Shown here piece after piece: positions 47,796-60,700 of a DNA stretch of 64,000 nt. Source of the DNA: Ditylenchus dipsaci (lineage: Eukaryota; Nematoda; Chromadorea; Rhabditida; Anguinidae); NCBI GenBank assembly GCA_004194705.1, contig SADC01001005.1:372001-436000 (forward strand). The letters run 5' to 3'. The notes below the pieces were generated by a model. It did no database searches, was not told the DNA's origin, and worked only from the letters and a program-made list of their open reading frames with translations. The position numbers and the translations under genes are program-made. Position 1 is the stretch's first letter, and each line of letters opens with the position of its first letter.

Positions 47796-48569
47796 GGCAA
47801 GTTGCAAGAGTTCAGTTTTCCAAAATTATTTACTCAGCATAAAATCATATTCCATTTCCAGCCAAATTTGCAGCATTAGTCAAGTAAAATGTGCTCAAAT
47901 ATGCAGATGACAAAATGCCAAACTTTTGTTTGAAGTTGACTCATTTACTAGGCGCAATTTTCGATTGTCTTTGATTTGCCTATTATTTGTGTGTAAATGA
48001 ATTTTTTGTGAGTAATCTCTTTTTTGTTGCTAATCCATGGCGCTTGATGGCTCTCTTTGCATTGCTTGCCTGTGGTAGGCTGTAAGCAGTTGAGCTGATT
48101 GGTTGCTATTCGGGCAGAGATGTCAGAAAGTGCTGAGCTTTTGGGCAGAAAAGTTGCTATTAATGAGTGCAAAAAGGTTTGTTGGTTATATGGCGCCAAT
48201 TATGAGAATAGTGGTTCTCCCGTAATCATTCTAATAATTGTTTTTGCTAGAAGTGATACAGTCAACCTCCGCTAAGTGAGCTAAAGCTCGTTCCCGCCTA
48301 GGGTCACACACTTTTTTACCTCAACTTCGAAAATTTCTGCCAGTTGCCATTGGTCGCTGACCAATGGTCAGTCTAAAAACTTATTTTCAAAAAAGGGTGC
48401 CCTATATAAAGTTTCACTATTATAACTTCAGTATAAAAAGTGCTGAAACTATTTTTGAAATTCCCTCTTTTTGAATTTTTATGGTAAAAATATAACATAT
48501 GAAATTGAAGCAGCGACTCTAGAACAAATTCACAACACCACATTAAATACACGGAATCAATAAAATTAT
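47796..48569. promoter_or_regulatory. Shared upstream region of lgl (-) and Golgin A7 (+)
   Basis: 774 bp separate the two divergent start codons. Contains one solo TA-MITE end at 48259 (cagtcaacctccgctaagtg then ttcgttcccgcctagggtc). No core promoter motif could be identified with confidence. Confidence 0.4.
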
Positions 48570-51500
48570 ATGTGGACCCACAAACCCCTAGTATCCCAGC
48601 GGGTAAAATCTTTTAATTTTGGGTTTCTTTTTATATCTAAAATACTCCATATTGTTTTTTTAGTTTTACGTCCAACGAGACTATGGTATGCTGTGCTTGA
48701 AATATTGCTATGTCTGTTATCGCAGATAAGTTTAGGTCAAGGACTGGCCGTATGTTTCTCCACAGATTTCCCAGAAGATCTGAATGGAAAGGTGGGTCTT
48801 GTCAACTTCTATTTACTCTTTTTTAATACTTGGTATAAAAATGTTAAAAGTTTTTTTCTTATAATCCCTCACTAGTTATAGTAGTTGCCTGTAAAATCTA
48901 TTACGCTCTTTAACTTATCCTTCGTGCACGCTTGCAAATAAATTTCTATGTAACATTCGACTCTGCCGTGTCCCGTAAAATGTTTTAAATATCGTATTTA
49001 CTCTGATAGTAGTTCAGGGGCTACTAATTTTCAACCACCCTCTCTAGGGGGCTACTATTAGAGGGGGCAAAATCGGCGTAAATAGGTCGATTTTTAGGAG
49101 GACTATTGTTATTCAACCCCCTCTTAGGAGGGGCTACTATTAGAGGGGAGCTATACTTAGAGTAAATACGGTAATCCCCGTCTTGTCCGTAGCAAAATTA
49201 TTAAGATTTTGGCAAACGCTAATTCCAGTGCAACTATTTCAGGTAGACAAAGATATATGGGTAGACTTTATCAAGCAGCTCAACGGCATTTATGCTGAGG
49301 CGGAGGAGTGCTCCACTGCTTCAGGTATATACTACTTTCTTGGATGATTTAGTAAACAGTTAAAAATTTATGACTCTAGCTGCCGAGGTGCGTTAAAATA
49401 ACTTTGATTTTAGAAAATTATTTATTGAAATTCAATTTTGCAGAGCCTCCTAGGATTCCTCACTTGTTACTTGTAATTTTTAAAATTCTTTTTTGATAAA
49501 AAAAAACAATTAACCAAAATAATATCTGCAGGTCCAGGTTATGTGTCAAACCCATTTGGACTAACAAGCTGGAAGGTTAACCGAGCTTACACAATTTTTG
49601 CAATTTATCAGCTAATCGAGTTTTTAGAGGCAGTGGACCTGATCAATGAGACCAATGATCTCCGGTTCATTAAGGTACTCAGTTTCTAAAAGGCTCAAAT
49701 TTAAATCTCCCTCAAAAGACTGTATTTCTCCCTCAAATTTACTTTTTTTCACCCGCAAATTTTATATTGTTATTTTCTTGAAACTTTTGTTAACAATTTT
49801 ATAACATTTTATATTTATCTGTAACCCTTGATCCCGGCTTTCTAATGAGCTATCGAACTGCGCTGAGTAGTTTAGGAAATGTAGAGATCAAGAGCTTTTA
49901 CAAAAAGAAAAAAAACCTAAAAAGGCCTCTCAATCTCTTTTTAAAATTTCTTGAACTCTACATTTCTAGAACTACCTAGCGCAGTTTGATAGCTCATTAG
50001 AAAACATAAAAAGTTTCGAAAATTTCTAACAAAAATTGAAAAAATAGCGATTTAAAATTTGAGGGTAAAAAAAGTAAATTTGAGGTGGAAATTTAGTCTT
50101 TTAAAGGACCATGAAACTTGATAAGCACAGTAATTTGGAAATTTTGAATTCGCGCGGGACCACCCTAATTTTGTCAATAATGTTTTCGAATTGTTTTTTG
50201 TTTGCATGTAAAATTTTTTCAAAAAATTAAACCATCTACTAGTCGAGCCCAACGTTGCTCGACTATGCCAGATCGGACGACTTATCCTACTTAAACTGCA
50301 CCATAACAACTTATATGAGTCTGCGTTAAAAATTGGTGCATAGACGTTTGGCGAATATGAAACTTTTTTCAAATTCGCGAAACGTTTGGCGAATTTGAAA
50401 CTCAAAAGAGTAAAATATCTCTAAGGGTATATATGGAGATACTTATTTAGACATATTAAGGGTATTTGGCCGCTTCGCGGCCAAAGACCAGCACACTCCA
50501 CATTGCAAGGGATAGGGGTACATACATGTGTTAACCCCTGACCCTTGCAATGTGGAATATGCTAGACTTTGGCCATCACATTCAGCCAAATACCCTTGAT
50601 ATGTCTAAATAAGTATCTCCATATACCGTATTTCCTCTAATAAGCGCCCCCGCTCTAATAAGCGCCCCCCCTCGACTTCGAGGGTCTGGATCTCAGTGTA
50701 GAAGCAATATTTTGCAAAGCTGTTTGATACGTTTTCTTAACTCCCACGAGCTCTACCGATTCCACTTTTTAGATTTTGGTTGAGCACCCGAAAATCTCGA
50801 AATCGAATTCCAAATTTTCCGACTTTTGAGGGTTTGAAAAATAAGCGCCCCGGGGCGCTTATTAGAGGAAATACGGTATACCCTTAGAGATATTTTACTC
50901 TTTTGAGTTTCAAATTCGCCAAACGTTTCGCGAATTTGAAAAAAGTTTCATATTCGCCAAACGTCTATACCCCTAAAAATTTACTCATAAATGGTATTCA
51001 AATTTTCAATGCACACAAAAAAATTAATTCAAAAACATTATTGACAAAATTAGGGTGGTCCCGCGCGAATTCGAATTCCGCAAATTGCTGTGCTTATCAA
51101 GTTTCATGGTCCTTTAAAGGGCCTGACCTCTTCCTACTCGGTGGTCCCCCGCCAATTCAAAAATTTCCCTTGATTATTAGACTTCTGTACGGATTTTTCC
51201 GCTAGGTTTCTAAGAAAACTAAGCCTAAAATTTGATTTCAGGCCTAGTTTTGTTAGAAACGTGGCAGAAAAATCCGTACAGAAGTCCAACGATCAAGGGA
51301 AAATTTTTGAATTGGCGGGGACCACCGAGTAGGAAGAGGTCAGGCCCTTTAAGTGGGTGTTACAGCCGTTTCAAGAACAAGCGTAGTGGCATTTCCCCAT
51401 TTTTACAACTCGCGCCTTTTGAATTTTGGTTTTCTGGGCTGTCGTCAGGCCTTAAAAAAATTTTAAGCTCAAGCAAAGCCTGAGAAGCAGAGTAGGCTAG

Positions 51501-52399
51501 CGATTCGCCGTAAAAACAGGCAACATTTTGTCCCTATATTGAAAATTTTAAAAGTTTTGATTTCTAATATTTTATCCCTCATAATTGGGGGAGGAGGGAT
51601 TGTGGGGATCATTGGGGGAGGAGGTGATAGGAGCTCACAATTCAGGTCTCATTTTTGTCTATGTGTATGGTTCGATTCTTTACTTTTTTTACTATGTTAC
51701 TAAAAATAATGATAAAAAATTTGGGGGCTGGTGAAGGACCTCGAGAACAGCTTTATGAAAAAATATAGTGCCTGCAAATTTAATAATAAAAATGTTTAGT
51801 GTGGAGTCTACGTCTGCAACCCAATTGACAAGGGGTTGAGAGTGGTAAGTTTTTGTTTTAGTCCTCCTCCGCTAGGATAAGGCTATAAATGGCTATAAAT
51901 TCGTTTTTACAGGAGGGTTTTTTTTTGAGGGGGGGGGCATATATTACAGTAGCGCCAAATTTTTTTTACCAAATCTGCCTTTACCAAATATTTCTTTACC
52001 TTTTTTGGTACAGCCCATACTCTTTAGAATACCGTATATTCTCTATTAGAAGGCCCGGGCCTTCTATTTTCAACCCTAAAAAAGTCGGAAAAAAAATATT
52101 TCGATTTTGAGATTTTTGAATGCTCAACTAAAATTTTAAAAGTGGAATCAGGTGAGCTCGTGCTAACTAAGAAAACGCGAAAAACAGATTTGCGAATTTC
52201 TTTTTCTAGGCTGATATATAGGTCCTCAAGGGGGCCTTCTATTAGAGAGGGGCCTTCTATTAGAGAGGGGCCTTCTAATCGAGAATATACGGTACTCTTT
52301 GGCTAAAAAAATATCATTTTGTTTATTTGTTGTTTTATCCTAACAGGGGAGTACCTCTTCTACATAAAACTTGATAACGCCCATAATTCGATGAGTTAA
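48570..52399 (+). CDS. GOLGA7: Golgin subfamily A member 7 / ERF4-family palmitoyltransferase cofactor
   Basis: Accessory subunit of DHHC palmitoyltransferases at Golgi/ER membranes. Exons 48570-48602 (MWTHKPLVSQR), 48664-48685 (FYVQRDY), 48736-48791, 49243-49324, 49532-49674, 51800-51844 and 52352-52399. Spliced text RDYGQGLAVCFSTDFPEDLN aligns position by position with the family core RDY...F.T.FP..L. It continues IKQLNGIYAEAEECSTA, NRAYTIFAIYQLIEFLEAVD, and NPIDKGLRV (family motif DPIERGLRV). Phases join without any frame break. The last exon uses an acceptor at aggggag/TACCTC; an upstream acceptor would stop early, so this end is the least certain part. Intron 5 (2.1 kb) is swollen by nested foldbacks. 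Confidence 0.88.
48992..49172. repeat. TACCGTATTTACTCT-type MITE in GOLGA7 intron
   Basis: Left atcgtatttactctgatagt and right cttagagtaaatacggta are inverted. Subterminal ggggctactattagaggggg units face each other. Confidence 0.65.
50099..51118. repeat. Nested foldbacks in GOLGA7 intron 5
   Basis: Outer arms ttttaaaggaccatgaaact and its inverse at 51098-51118. Within them a pair around aaggatatttggccgcttcg-like text, and innermost a TACCGTATTTCCTCTAATAAG MITE at 50623-50881. Three insertion layers can be read. Confidence 0.7.
51119..51355. repeat. Palindrome in GOLGA7 intron 5
   Basis: Left gggcctgacctcttcctact and right agtaggaagaggtcaggccc are exact inverses, centred near 51235. Confidence 0.75.
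52031..52294. repeat. TACCGTATATTCTCTATTAG MITE in GOLGA7 intron 6
   Basis: Left taccgtatattctctattag and right attctagagaatatacggta-type inverse (cgagaatatacggta). Contains tandem ggccttctattagagagg units and the shared cgtgctaactaagaaaacgc interior. Ends 58 bp before the last GOLGA7 exon. Confidence 0.7.
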
Positions 52400-53036
52400 G
52401 ATAGAAGTTGTGTTGCTCAACGAGCCAATGCCAGTAACCAACCGCCAAACAACGATAGAAAACAACAAAGCGACTGCACTTCAACCCCGTTAAACTGAAT
52501 AATAATAATCTCTGTGAAAACGCTAAAAGTATTTGTGATAGTTGTTGTTCAAATAAGTTAACTGTGTGAAAACTGTTTTTTTACCTCGTTTTCATCGTGT
52601 ATGCACAAATTTTATCGTTGTATTTTCCGTGAAATTTTTGGTTCTCGATGTAAAAATTGGATGTAATAAAACAGTGGTTGTTCGGAAACAATTTTGGACA
52701 TAATTAACGCTACTGCTTGTTTCTCCTAGATTATTTCTTTAAATATGGTAGTAGCGTAAAACTTCCAAAGGATTTGCATGAAAATTAGTTTCTGTAGACA
52801 TGGACAAGTGATCCCGACCAGGTTCTGATAACATTGACTAGCAAGTGCCCATGACTGTGAATCGGAATTTGACCCGAACAACGAAAAACTAGGGACGCCC
52901 CTGTGTAGCCTAAGGCTTCGATGAACTTTTCAAAAACATCTAGAAACAGTCAAAAATGAACAAATTCAAAAGGCGCAAAGTCAAACAAAATTGCACGAAA
53001 ATTATCAAACCGTTTCTTTGACACGCTTCTATGCCC

Positions 53037-53396
53037 CATCGAAAATTTTGAGAAATTAGGCCAGAGCCAAAATCGGACGGTAGAACTTCTACCGTAGAAA
53101 CCACAATCAGAACGAGAGCCAAAAGTACCGGCCAAAGCCGAATATGCCCCACCAAATTTGGCTTGGACAAATTCGAATCCAAATCCAAGGCTCAAAACAC
53201 AGAGCCAAATTTGACTCAAGCCAAACTGCTCCATCGCAAATTTCGAGAAATTAGGCCAGCGCCATAATCCGACGGTCGAAGCCACAATCAGAACGAAAGT
53301 TAAAAGTGCCGGCTAAAGCGAATATGACCGGCCAAATTTGGCTTGGACAAATTCAAAGCCAAATCCAAGGTCAAAAACACAGAGCCAAATTTTTGT
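53037..53396. repeat. Tandem duplication, unit about 190 bp
   Basis: Two head-to-tail copies (53037-53231 and 53232-53396) share tttgagaaattaggccag-like text, ccacaatcagaacga and aaatttggcttggacaaatt. Located just upstream of the prolyl-tRNA synthetase gene. No stable coding frame is shared by both copies. Confidence 0.7.
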
Positions 53397-53526
53397 CGGT
53401 CGAATGATGTCTTTTGGCTTTTCCGGTTACTGATCGGAACCAGTGTTTTTAGTGAACTTAACTCGATGAACTCATAAATATTAATCATTCTTCAAACCTG
53501 AAGCTCTAGTCATTTCTTTTCAGAAA

Positions 53527-55273
53527 ATGGTCCTGAACTTAGCTAGTCGCATGTTTATGAATCTCAGGTCAGGATCAAAGAAGAGCATATGTCCCAGTTA
53601 TCAGCTTATGATCGACAATAATTTGATGTTTCATGCCGGTTTGCCCTTTTTCTCAATAGTTTTGTGTCTATCAATATTTTTTAGACAAAGGCCTTTTCGC
53701 AATGCTTCCTCTGGGTCAGCGTGTGGTCGACAAACTGTTGCGATTGGTCGAAAGAGAACTGCTAGCTATAGGTGCTCACAAGCTGGAAATGCCGATGTTG
53801 GCGCCCAAGCACCTTTGGACCAAAACAGATCGCTGGAATGCTATGGGACAAGAACTGTTTCGCTTGACCGATCGGACAGGACAAGAGTTTTGCCTGCAGC
53901 CAACTGCCGAAGAAATGATGACTTCAATTGCCAGCGGTTACGGCAGGCAGAAACAAAGCGCGTTCCCAATGATGTTCTTTCAGGTAATTTTTGGTATTCG
54001 CCTAGGTCTGACCTGAAATAATAAAAAAATTTCAGTGCTCTCACAAATTCCGAGATGAAAAAAGGTAGTGGGGTCATTTTGCCTGATTGCTGTTGCGAAC
54101 TATTTTTTTTCAGCCCGAAATTTGCTCTTTTAAGAAGGTACTTTAAAATGCCGTGTTATGACCAAAGATTCTTACTGGAACTAAATTTAGCCGACAGTTT
54201 CTAATGAATGATCTCTACAGCTTTGACTTGGATCAAGAATCTGCGGAGAATACTTACAGGGTAAGTCGTGCAGCATTAGTCTGTGATGGTCATGCGATAA
54301 CAGAATTATTCTTTTCTTTCAGGTGATTACGGATGTCTATGAAAAAATACTGCGGGACATCCTCAAGTTACCAAATGTTTATCGTATTCAAGGTTTGCCG
54401 TTTTTTACTCTCCTATCTGAGAAGTCAAAATAATTTAGCTGATTCTGGTACAATCGGTGGTAAGATCTCTCATGAATACCATGTGTAGGTCTTTTGCTCT
54501 CAGGTGTTTATGTGGCTAACCATGAAATTTTGTAGGCCAAGTCCATCGCATGCCGACATGGTCCAACTGTGTAGGGGTTGTCAACACGCCTACGCCTCAA
54601 GCAAGCTCATATGTGACAGGTGTGGTGGCGAAAATACTTGTGTCGATTCCGTTGAAGTCGCTCACACCTTCCAGCTCGATTCCAAATACTCTGAAGTGTT
54701 CGAAGCTGTTTCTACTTCAAAAGTCCCTTACTCGATGTGCTGCTTTGGTATTGGCATAACTAGGTTGATTGCTGCTTGGTGGGTTTTTTTCTGAGTCTTT
54801 ACTTCTCATTCAAACTGTTTACGTTTTAGCGTTGATGAGCTGTCTGTTTCGGAGAAAGCAATGCGTCTGCCTTATACCATAAGTCCCTTCAAGCTAGCCG
54901 TAGTAATGCCAAAGGATCCAAAAGATGCGAAATGGCAATTCACAGAGCAGATGCTTCAGCAGCTAGATATGGTGGGCGTGATGTAGGTTCAGAAGTAATT
55001 GTTCTCCAGTTTCAGATTCCCAGCCTGACCGACCAAATATTTGTAGATGATCGCTGCAATAAGAATGTAGGCTTCCGGTTGGCCGAACTGAATGCACTGG
55101 GTGTGCCCCACATCCTTGTCTCAAATTCTAGGAAAAGTGATGACCCGTTCGGAATTTTCGATCTGGAATATTTTAGGTTATTTTACCGACCAATTAACGT
55201 CTAGTCCAGTTTTATAATTGGTTTTTTCAGAACGAGCCCTTGTAGTGATGTCCTTCAAGAAAGTGGCCGTTGA
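53527..55273 (+). CDS. PARS2: Mitochondrial prolyl-tRNA synthetase
   Basis: Class II synthetase charging mitochondrial tRNA-Pro. Exons: 53527-53638, 53685-53983, 54036-54064, 54114-54137 (24 bp), 54191-54260, 54323-54392, 54439-54484, 54536-54778, 54830-54971, 55016-55176 and 55231-55273. Start MVLNLASRMFMNLRSGSKKS looks like a matrix presequence. Class II motif 1 region: PLGQRVVDKLLRLVERELLA, LEMPMLAPKHLW. Motif 2: CSHKFRDE...RQFLMNDLYSFD. ADSGTIGGKISHEYHV follows; motif 3: CCFGIGITRLIAA. The C-terminal anticodon-binding domain reads IFVDDRCNKNVGFRLAELNA. All phases join, so this gene looks intact. Bacterial-type short architecture without the eukaryotic extension supports the mitochondrial call. 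Confidence 0.92.
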
Positions 55274-55343
55274 CGCACAAGAATGTATTTGATTTAGCAG
55301 TAACTATGTAAATAATTGTCTCTGTTTGTATGTTGAAGTTGTT

Positions 55344-55349
55344 AATAAA
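55344..55349 (+). promoter_or_regulatory. PARS2 poly(A) signal AATAAA
   Basis: AATAAA 71 bases after the stop. A mariner-type MITE starts only 21 bases downstream. Confidence 0.7.
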
Positions 55350-55370
55350 GTTGAATTTTCTTGTGTTGTA

Positions 55371-55781
55371 CAGGGTGGGCCAATTTTCTTGGAACACTTT
55401 AGACGATCATAACTTTTTTCTATGATGGAATTTCGAAATTCTGTAAACGTCATTCGACTCAGAATCAAAAAAAAATTTTTTGGTGCATGGAGCTCGAAAA
55501 AAAATTTTGGTCAAAATTTTCGAATTTGCCTTGGTCCCCCTGTGTTGTAAAAACGTCGATTTTTTGCACAACAACAAGCAGTGGCAAAAAATCGACGTTT
55601 TTAGAACACAGGGGGGGACCAAGGCAAATTCGAAAATTTTGACCAAAATTTTTTTTCGAGCTCCATGCACCAAAACAATTGTTTTTGATTCTGAGTCGAA
55701 TGGCGTTTACAGAATTTCGAAATTCCATCATAGAAAAAAGTTATGATCGTTTAAAGTGTTCCAAAAAATTGGCCCACCCTG
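55371..55781. repeat. Mariner-type palindromic MITE (CAGGGTGGGCC ends), copy 1
   Basis: TA-flanked (55369-55370, 55782-55783). Left cagggtgggccaattttctt and right aaaaaattggcccaccctg. Near-perfect 411-bp palindrome with internal tttgccttggtccccctgtg and its inverse. Confidence 0.85.
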
Positions 55782-56008
55782 TATTACAATGGAATGGAAA
55801 AAGTTCATGGGCAGTTGCTAAATTTCGAAGTTTCCGGCAAGATAGCTTAGCAGTACAAATCCCGTCAGCCGTTAGAATATTTTTGAATTTTCAGTTCTCA
55901 TTTTTTATTATTCGGCTTTTGGGCATAGCTTTTAGGCAGATTTCAGTTTACATTGTAACTCGCATAGCAGCGAGTGACACTGAAACTAAGGCGAGGATCA
56001 GCAATTTA

Positions 56009-56380
56009 CAGGATGGGCCAATTTTTTGGAACTTTTGTTTTAATCATAACTTTTTTTGTGTGTCGTATTTTGAAAATCTGTAAATGCCAATCGACTCAGA
56101 ATTGAAAAGCAATTTTTTATTATATGAAGTCAAAAACATTTTAATGTCAAAAACACGATTTTTGCTTGGTCAACTTTTGGTTTAGTGCTTGCTCATCCAG
56201 AGGCCATTCCCAGAACAGGACCAAAACCACAGGGGACCAAGCAAAAATCGTGTTTCCGACATTATATACTCAAAAATTGCTTTTTAATTCTGAGTCGATC
56301 TGTGAAAACAAAATTTCGAAATTCGTCCTATAGAAAATTTTACAGCCAAAACAAAAGTTCTGAAAAAATTGGCCACCCTG
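56009..56380. repeat. Mariner-type MITE, copy 2
   Basis: Left caggatgggccaattttttg, right aaaaaattggccaccctg, TA on both sides. Interior related to copy 1 (gaccaagcaaaaatcg). Confidence 0.8.
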
Positions 56381-56382
56381 TA

Positions 56383-57686
56383 TTTCTCTCCTGACTATTT
56401 TCTATAAATGTTCTAGCTGATCCCATAAAAATACATGCCTGTTTTTTAGAAGTAGGATAAGGTCATAAATATCAGATTTGAGTTGAAACTAGTAAAAACA
56501 AGGAAGATTTTTTAAAAAACTGCTGGTGCCCGCCTTTGTTTGCAGTGTAACGCGATGGTATGCCCCTTTAAAAATTTAAAATCTTTTAAAACTTGGAATT
56601 CTCTTGTTTTTAAAGTTTCAAATCACGGATTCGAAATGCTCTTATCTATAATATTCTTCCTGACTTCGCGACTTTAAAATCTTAATTTTTTAGAATTTTT
56701 AGTTTAAGCTTCTTAGTTTAAACTTTACTTTTCAGCATTAAAATAGCAATACGCACTAGATAAAGTTGCATATTTTCGCTAATATGCCCTCAAACTGTCT
56801 TATTTCAGGAAAATGCCTTTTTTACTTTGAGTTTGAAGTCCTGCTTAAAATTGATATACGAATAGCCTTCTTGATAGTCTACCTGTTTGCTTTTATTCAC
56901 ATTTTACACCTAAGTTTCTAGCCTCGCGATTTTTTTCTTTCCATATATGCTCCCATCTGATTTATTTATGCTGAGCGTCTTCAAACTGGGCAAACACCTG
57001 ACCAAGTTTCTGAAAAATAAGAATTCAAAAGAATCTATTGGTATACAAAGTTTGCCATTGGAGATCATGGTAGTTAGAAAGCATTCAGTCCTCATTATAC
57101 CCTTATGGATATTTTCAGACCCACATCTTTAAAGGGCCAATGCCACCTGTTTAAAATTGTCCCCCGCCAATTCAAACTTTTTGCCTAATCATTTAACTTC
57201 TGTACGGGTTTTTCAGCTTGGTTTCTAACAATACAAGGCTTAAATGGTATAGTTTTGTTATAAACCAAGATGAAAAATACGTACGTAAATCCGACAATGA
57301 AGAAAAAAGTATTCTCTCTAATAAAGAGCAACTCTCTAATAGATGACACTCCTTAGGGCCAATACTAGGGGGTAAACCATGTTTTATTGCATTTTTAACA
57401 CAAAGTCTTAAAACAATTTGGAGGTTAAAAAACGCCATGGCGTTCTATTAGAGAGAATACGGTAAATTGGGTACGTTCTTTATTTATTGCGCGATAACAA
57501 ACACACAAAACCCTCACAAATCAATCAAATCTCCAGCCAGCGTCAGCAGCACTTTCTCGCGAAGGTAGTCTTTTGAGTTTGGGTAGTAGAGAGTGAAGAA
57601 TAGATGGAACAATAATAGGCGGAAACTAAGGACATAGCAAAATTAACATTAGGATTCTTGTCACGAGACAAACATTCACTTGAGTT
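56383..57686. other. Non-coding with MITE fragments
   Basis: Contains a partial TACCGTATTCTCTCTAATAG-type MITE (about 57310-57464) and otherwise AT-rich sequence. No gene recognised. Confidence 0.45.
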
Positions 57687-57709
57687 AAATTATATGGCTG
57701 TATATACTC

Positions 57710-60700
57710 GGCTAAAATTGAAAACACCCCTCAAAATGTGTAAATCACCCCCCAAATTTATTTTTTGTCCCCCAAATTTGAATTTCGCGTAAAATGTGTA
57801 AATAACCCCCAAAATGTGTAAATCAACCCCCAAATTTAAATTTTCTTCCCTGAATTTCAAATTTTTTACCCCTCGATTCTATTTTCACCCCTTCAAGTGG
57901 ATTTTTTGTGCATAATACATAGGTTCAAGTGGTGAACATGATTATTGCACTCGCTCGCACTGTTTTCGCAGTAATTTTGTTTGCTCTCGTAGGCGCAGAT
58001 ACTTGAATCTCTCGTCAAAGTATGTAAATCTCCCATCAAATTCAAATTTCGACAGTCATACATTTACTTTTACCTCGTCAAGTTGAACTTTTGTTGCAAG
58101 ATACCTAAGTTCATATCCAGTCATGTCTTCACGATGTCCAGCTTTTCTTTCAGATGCCTCGAGGACCAGCTCTCATTTGGACAAATGTGGTAATATGCTA
58201 TAACAAAGAAGAAATCGATACATGGCTTCAGAGTAATACTGAGTGGCGCTTTGATACTGGTCAGCCTGGGGATCGAATAGCTACTGACAGATATGTCTGC
58301 TATTATTCACACAAGAATCGCCGTGGAAAATTTCATTGCGAGGCGAAGATGAGGATTCGATACATGAAAGATCTATCAAAAGCGTGTTTAATTTTTATGG
58401 ACTTATTGTTTTACTGAAATGTGTTCTTATTTAGGCCTATATCCAAACGACAGGTACTCATGATCATGTTTGTCTTAGGGATCTCGGACTCAGCTCTCCG
58501 GTCAAGAGAAAAATTCAAACGTTAGACGAAGCTCACTGTGGCAGGACTGCGAGGCACATACAAAGATCTCTGCAGGTTAGAAAATGTCTTGAGTTTCATT
58601 TCGAACGATAGGGTAGACCTTGTTCAGAATGATCCAGACCTGGAAGGATTGACCATTCCTTCATTACTACAAGTGCAGGGTCAAAAAGCTCAATGGGCTC
58701 GAAAACGAGGATTTACAAAAACGTTGACGCTTGAGGATTTGGAACTTTACTTCAGTATGAACCGAGAAATTCCAGGTATATGCGAACTCTGTAGTTACTC
58801 TGCTATATTTTCTTAAATTCAAGAACAATTTGTGTTTAGTAGAGGAAAACAAGCCATATGCTGCAGCCTTTTCTTATCGATACATTACTGTGACAGACGA
58901 TAATGGAGTAAAGAGGCCGTCGCTGCAATTCCTTTTGGTGATTACTTCAAGAAAACTACAATACCGTCAATCAATATGGCCAAGCCTTCAGCTAGATGGC
59001 ACTTACAAATTGATGACACTGAATTATCCGTTACTGGTATGAAGTCAACTGTCGGTACCATCTTTCGAATAGCGCAAAATAAAATTTTACAGGTCGCCGG
59101 GTTCTCAGATGCAGATAAAATTTTCTATCCAACTTATGTTGCAATATCTTCTCACGAAGACACCTGGAGCTACAAAGGATTTCTGGAAGCAATTTCTCGG
59201 GGGAATCCAGAACAGATTTATAAGCCGCGTTTGTTGATTGCTGATGGAGCGACTCAAATTACCGCAGGTAAACATGAAATTAAATGTCGACTGAATCTAC
59301 GTTTCTTTAACAGCGTGTCGAGAAGTGTTCCCGGACGCGAAGCGAGGAATGTGCTACGCCCATGTAACGATGGATTTTAACAAAGAGCTTCCAAAATCAA
59401 GAATTTACCAAGCTGCCTGCGATGAGATCAAAGAGGATGTTTCTTATCTGGCTATGGCAACCTCACTGGTAGAATTGGCAGCAGGTTGAATTATTGACAG
59501 TTTTGTCTTTTATGTAATCATTATGAATGTATAATAAATTTCTAGCTTCTCGGACACTTTGGGATCATTGGAACGCTAAATGGAGCCAAATTCCAAGACT
59601 GCATCAGGCCTGCAATAAATTCTTCAAGTCATGGCTTTTGAGAAACGAATATCGAGGATGGTTTTATCGTTTCGCTCCAGGGTTTACCATGTTTTCAGTT
59701 GCTACTAACAATGGCTTGGAGGGTACGAATAAAATGATTAAAGACAATTACACTCAGAGGGAGCTTTTGGGTCTACCGCGATTTATTCTGGTGGTGGAGC
59801 AGCTAGTCGAAGGGTGGAGCATTGATCCAGAACGAAAGGTAAGAAGTTCATCTCTAATTCAACTTAATTTTGTTTCACATCTTGAGCCAGTATATGCGCC
59901 GACTATTCCTAGAAATCCGAATAGCAACTTGCGAAAGGCAGTGGAAAAGCTAAGAGAAGAAAGGCGTCAATTTGTCCATATCAATTACAATGAAGAGCAT
60001 GTTTGGCAAATCCGTTCAAGTGCCTGCTGTAGCGAAGTCAATTTAGTGCCACTGTGGGATGAGCTCACACAAATTGCTCCAGATTCTCAATGGACGTTTA
60101 CCAGTTGGCAGAGGTAGGAATTTTTCGTTTTTTGGCCATATGTGTTCACTTACTTCATCTTCAGATACAAGACTCTTCGACAATCTTTTTATGTTCTAAA
60201 GAAATCCGATGTATTTCCTGGCTATCTTTGCTGCACTTGTCCAATTGGAATTAAAGATGAATTATGCAAACACACATTACTGCTAATGGAGTCTGAACAG
60301 ATGATTGAGCCGTTGCCGCAGCCGCTGAGCCACGCAAGAAAAGAGTTCGAAGAAAAAAGTTGGGCGAGCATTAGAATTTATTTGAATATGATCCATCGCT
60401 GTTATTTGTTATGGTACTGTTATTCGTTTTGGCCAATAAAGATGAACTTGATTTTGATAGTGTCGTTATCATGATAACATATGAAAACTTAAAAGTGATT
60501 GAAAGTTATTAGACAAGAATTACAGTTAAATCTCTTTTTTCAATAGTCAAATTTCTTTCTTCAAATTTGGTGGCCGGTTAAAGGTTAGTTAGAGAGAAGT
60601 GAAATTTTTTGATGAGGGATCAGCTGAAAAGTATAAAAAGTAATAGAAGTTTCGAAAAAATTGACCTTCACTTTGACTCGACGCAATTTTTTTTAATTTT

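Noticed and set aside
52940..53285. Minus-strand frame with LWRWPNFSKFAMEQF repeats
   Set aside because: Frame runs through a 190-bp tandem duplication and is not kept equally in both copies; no domain.
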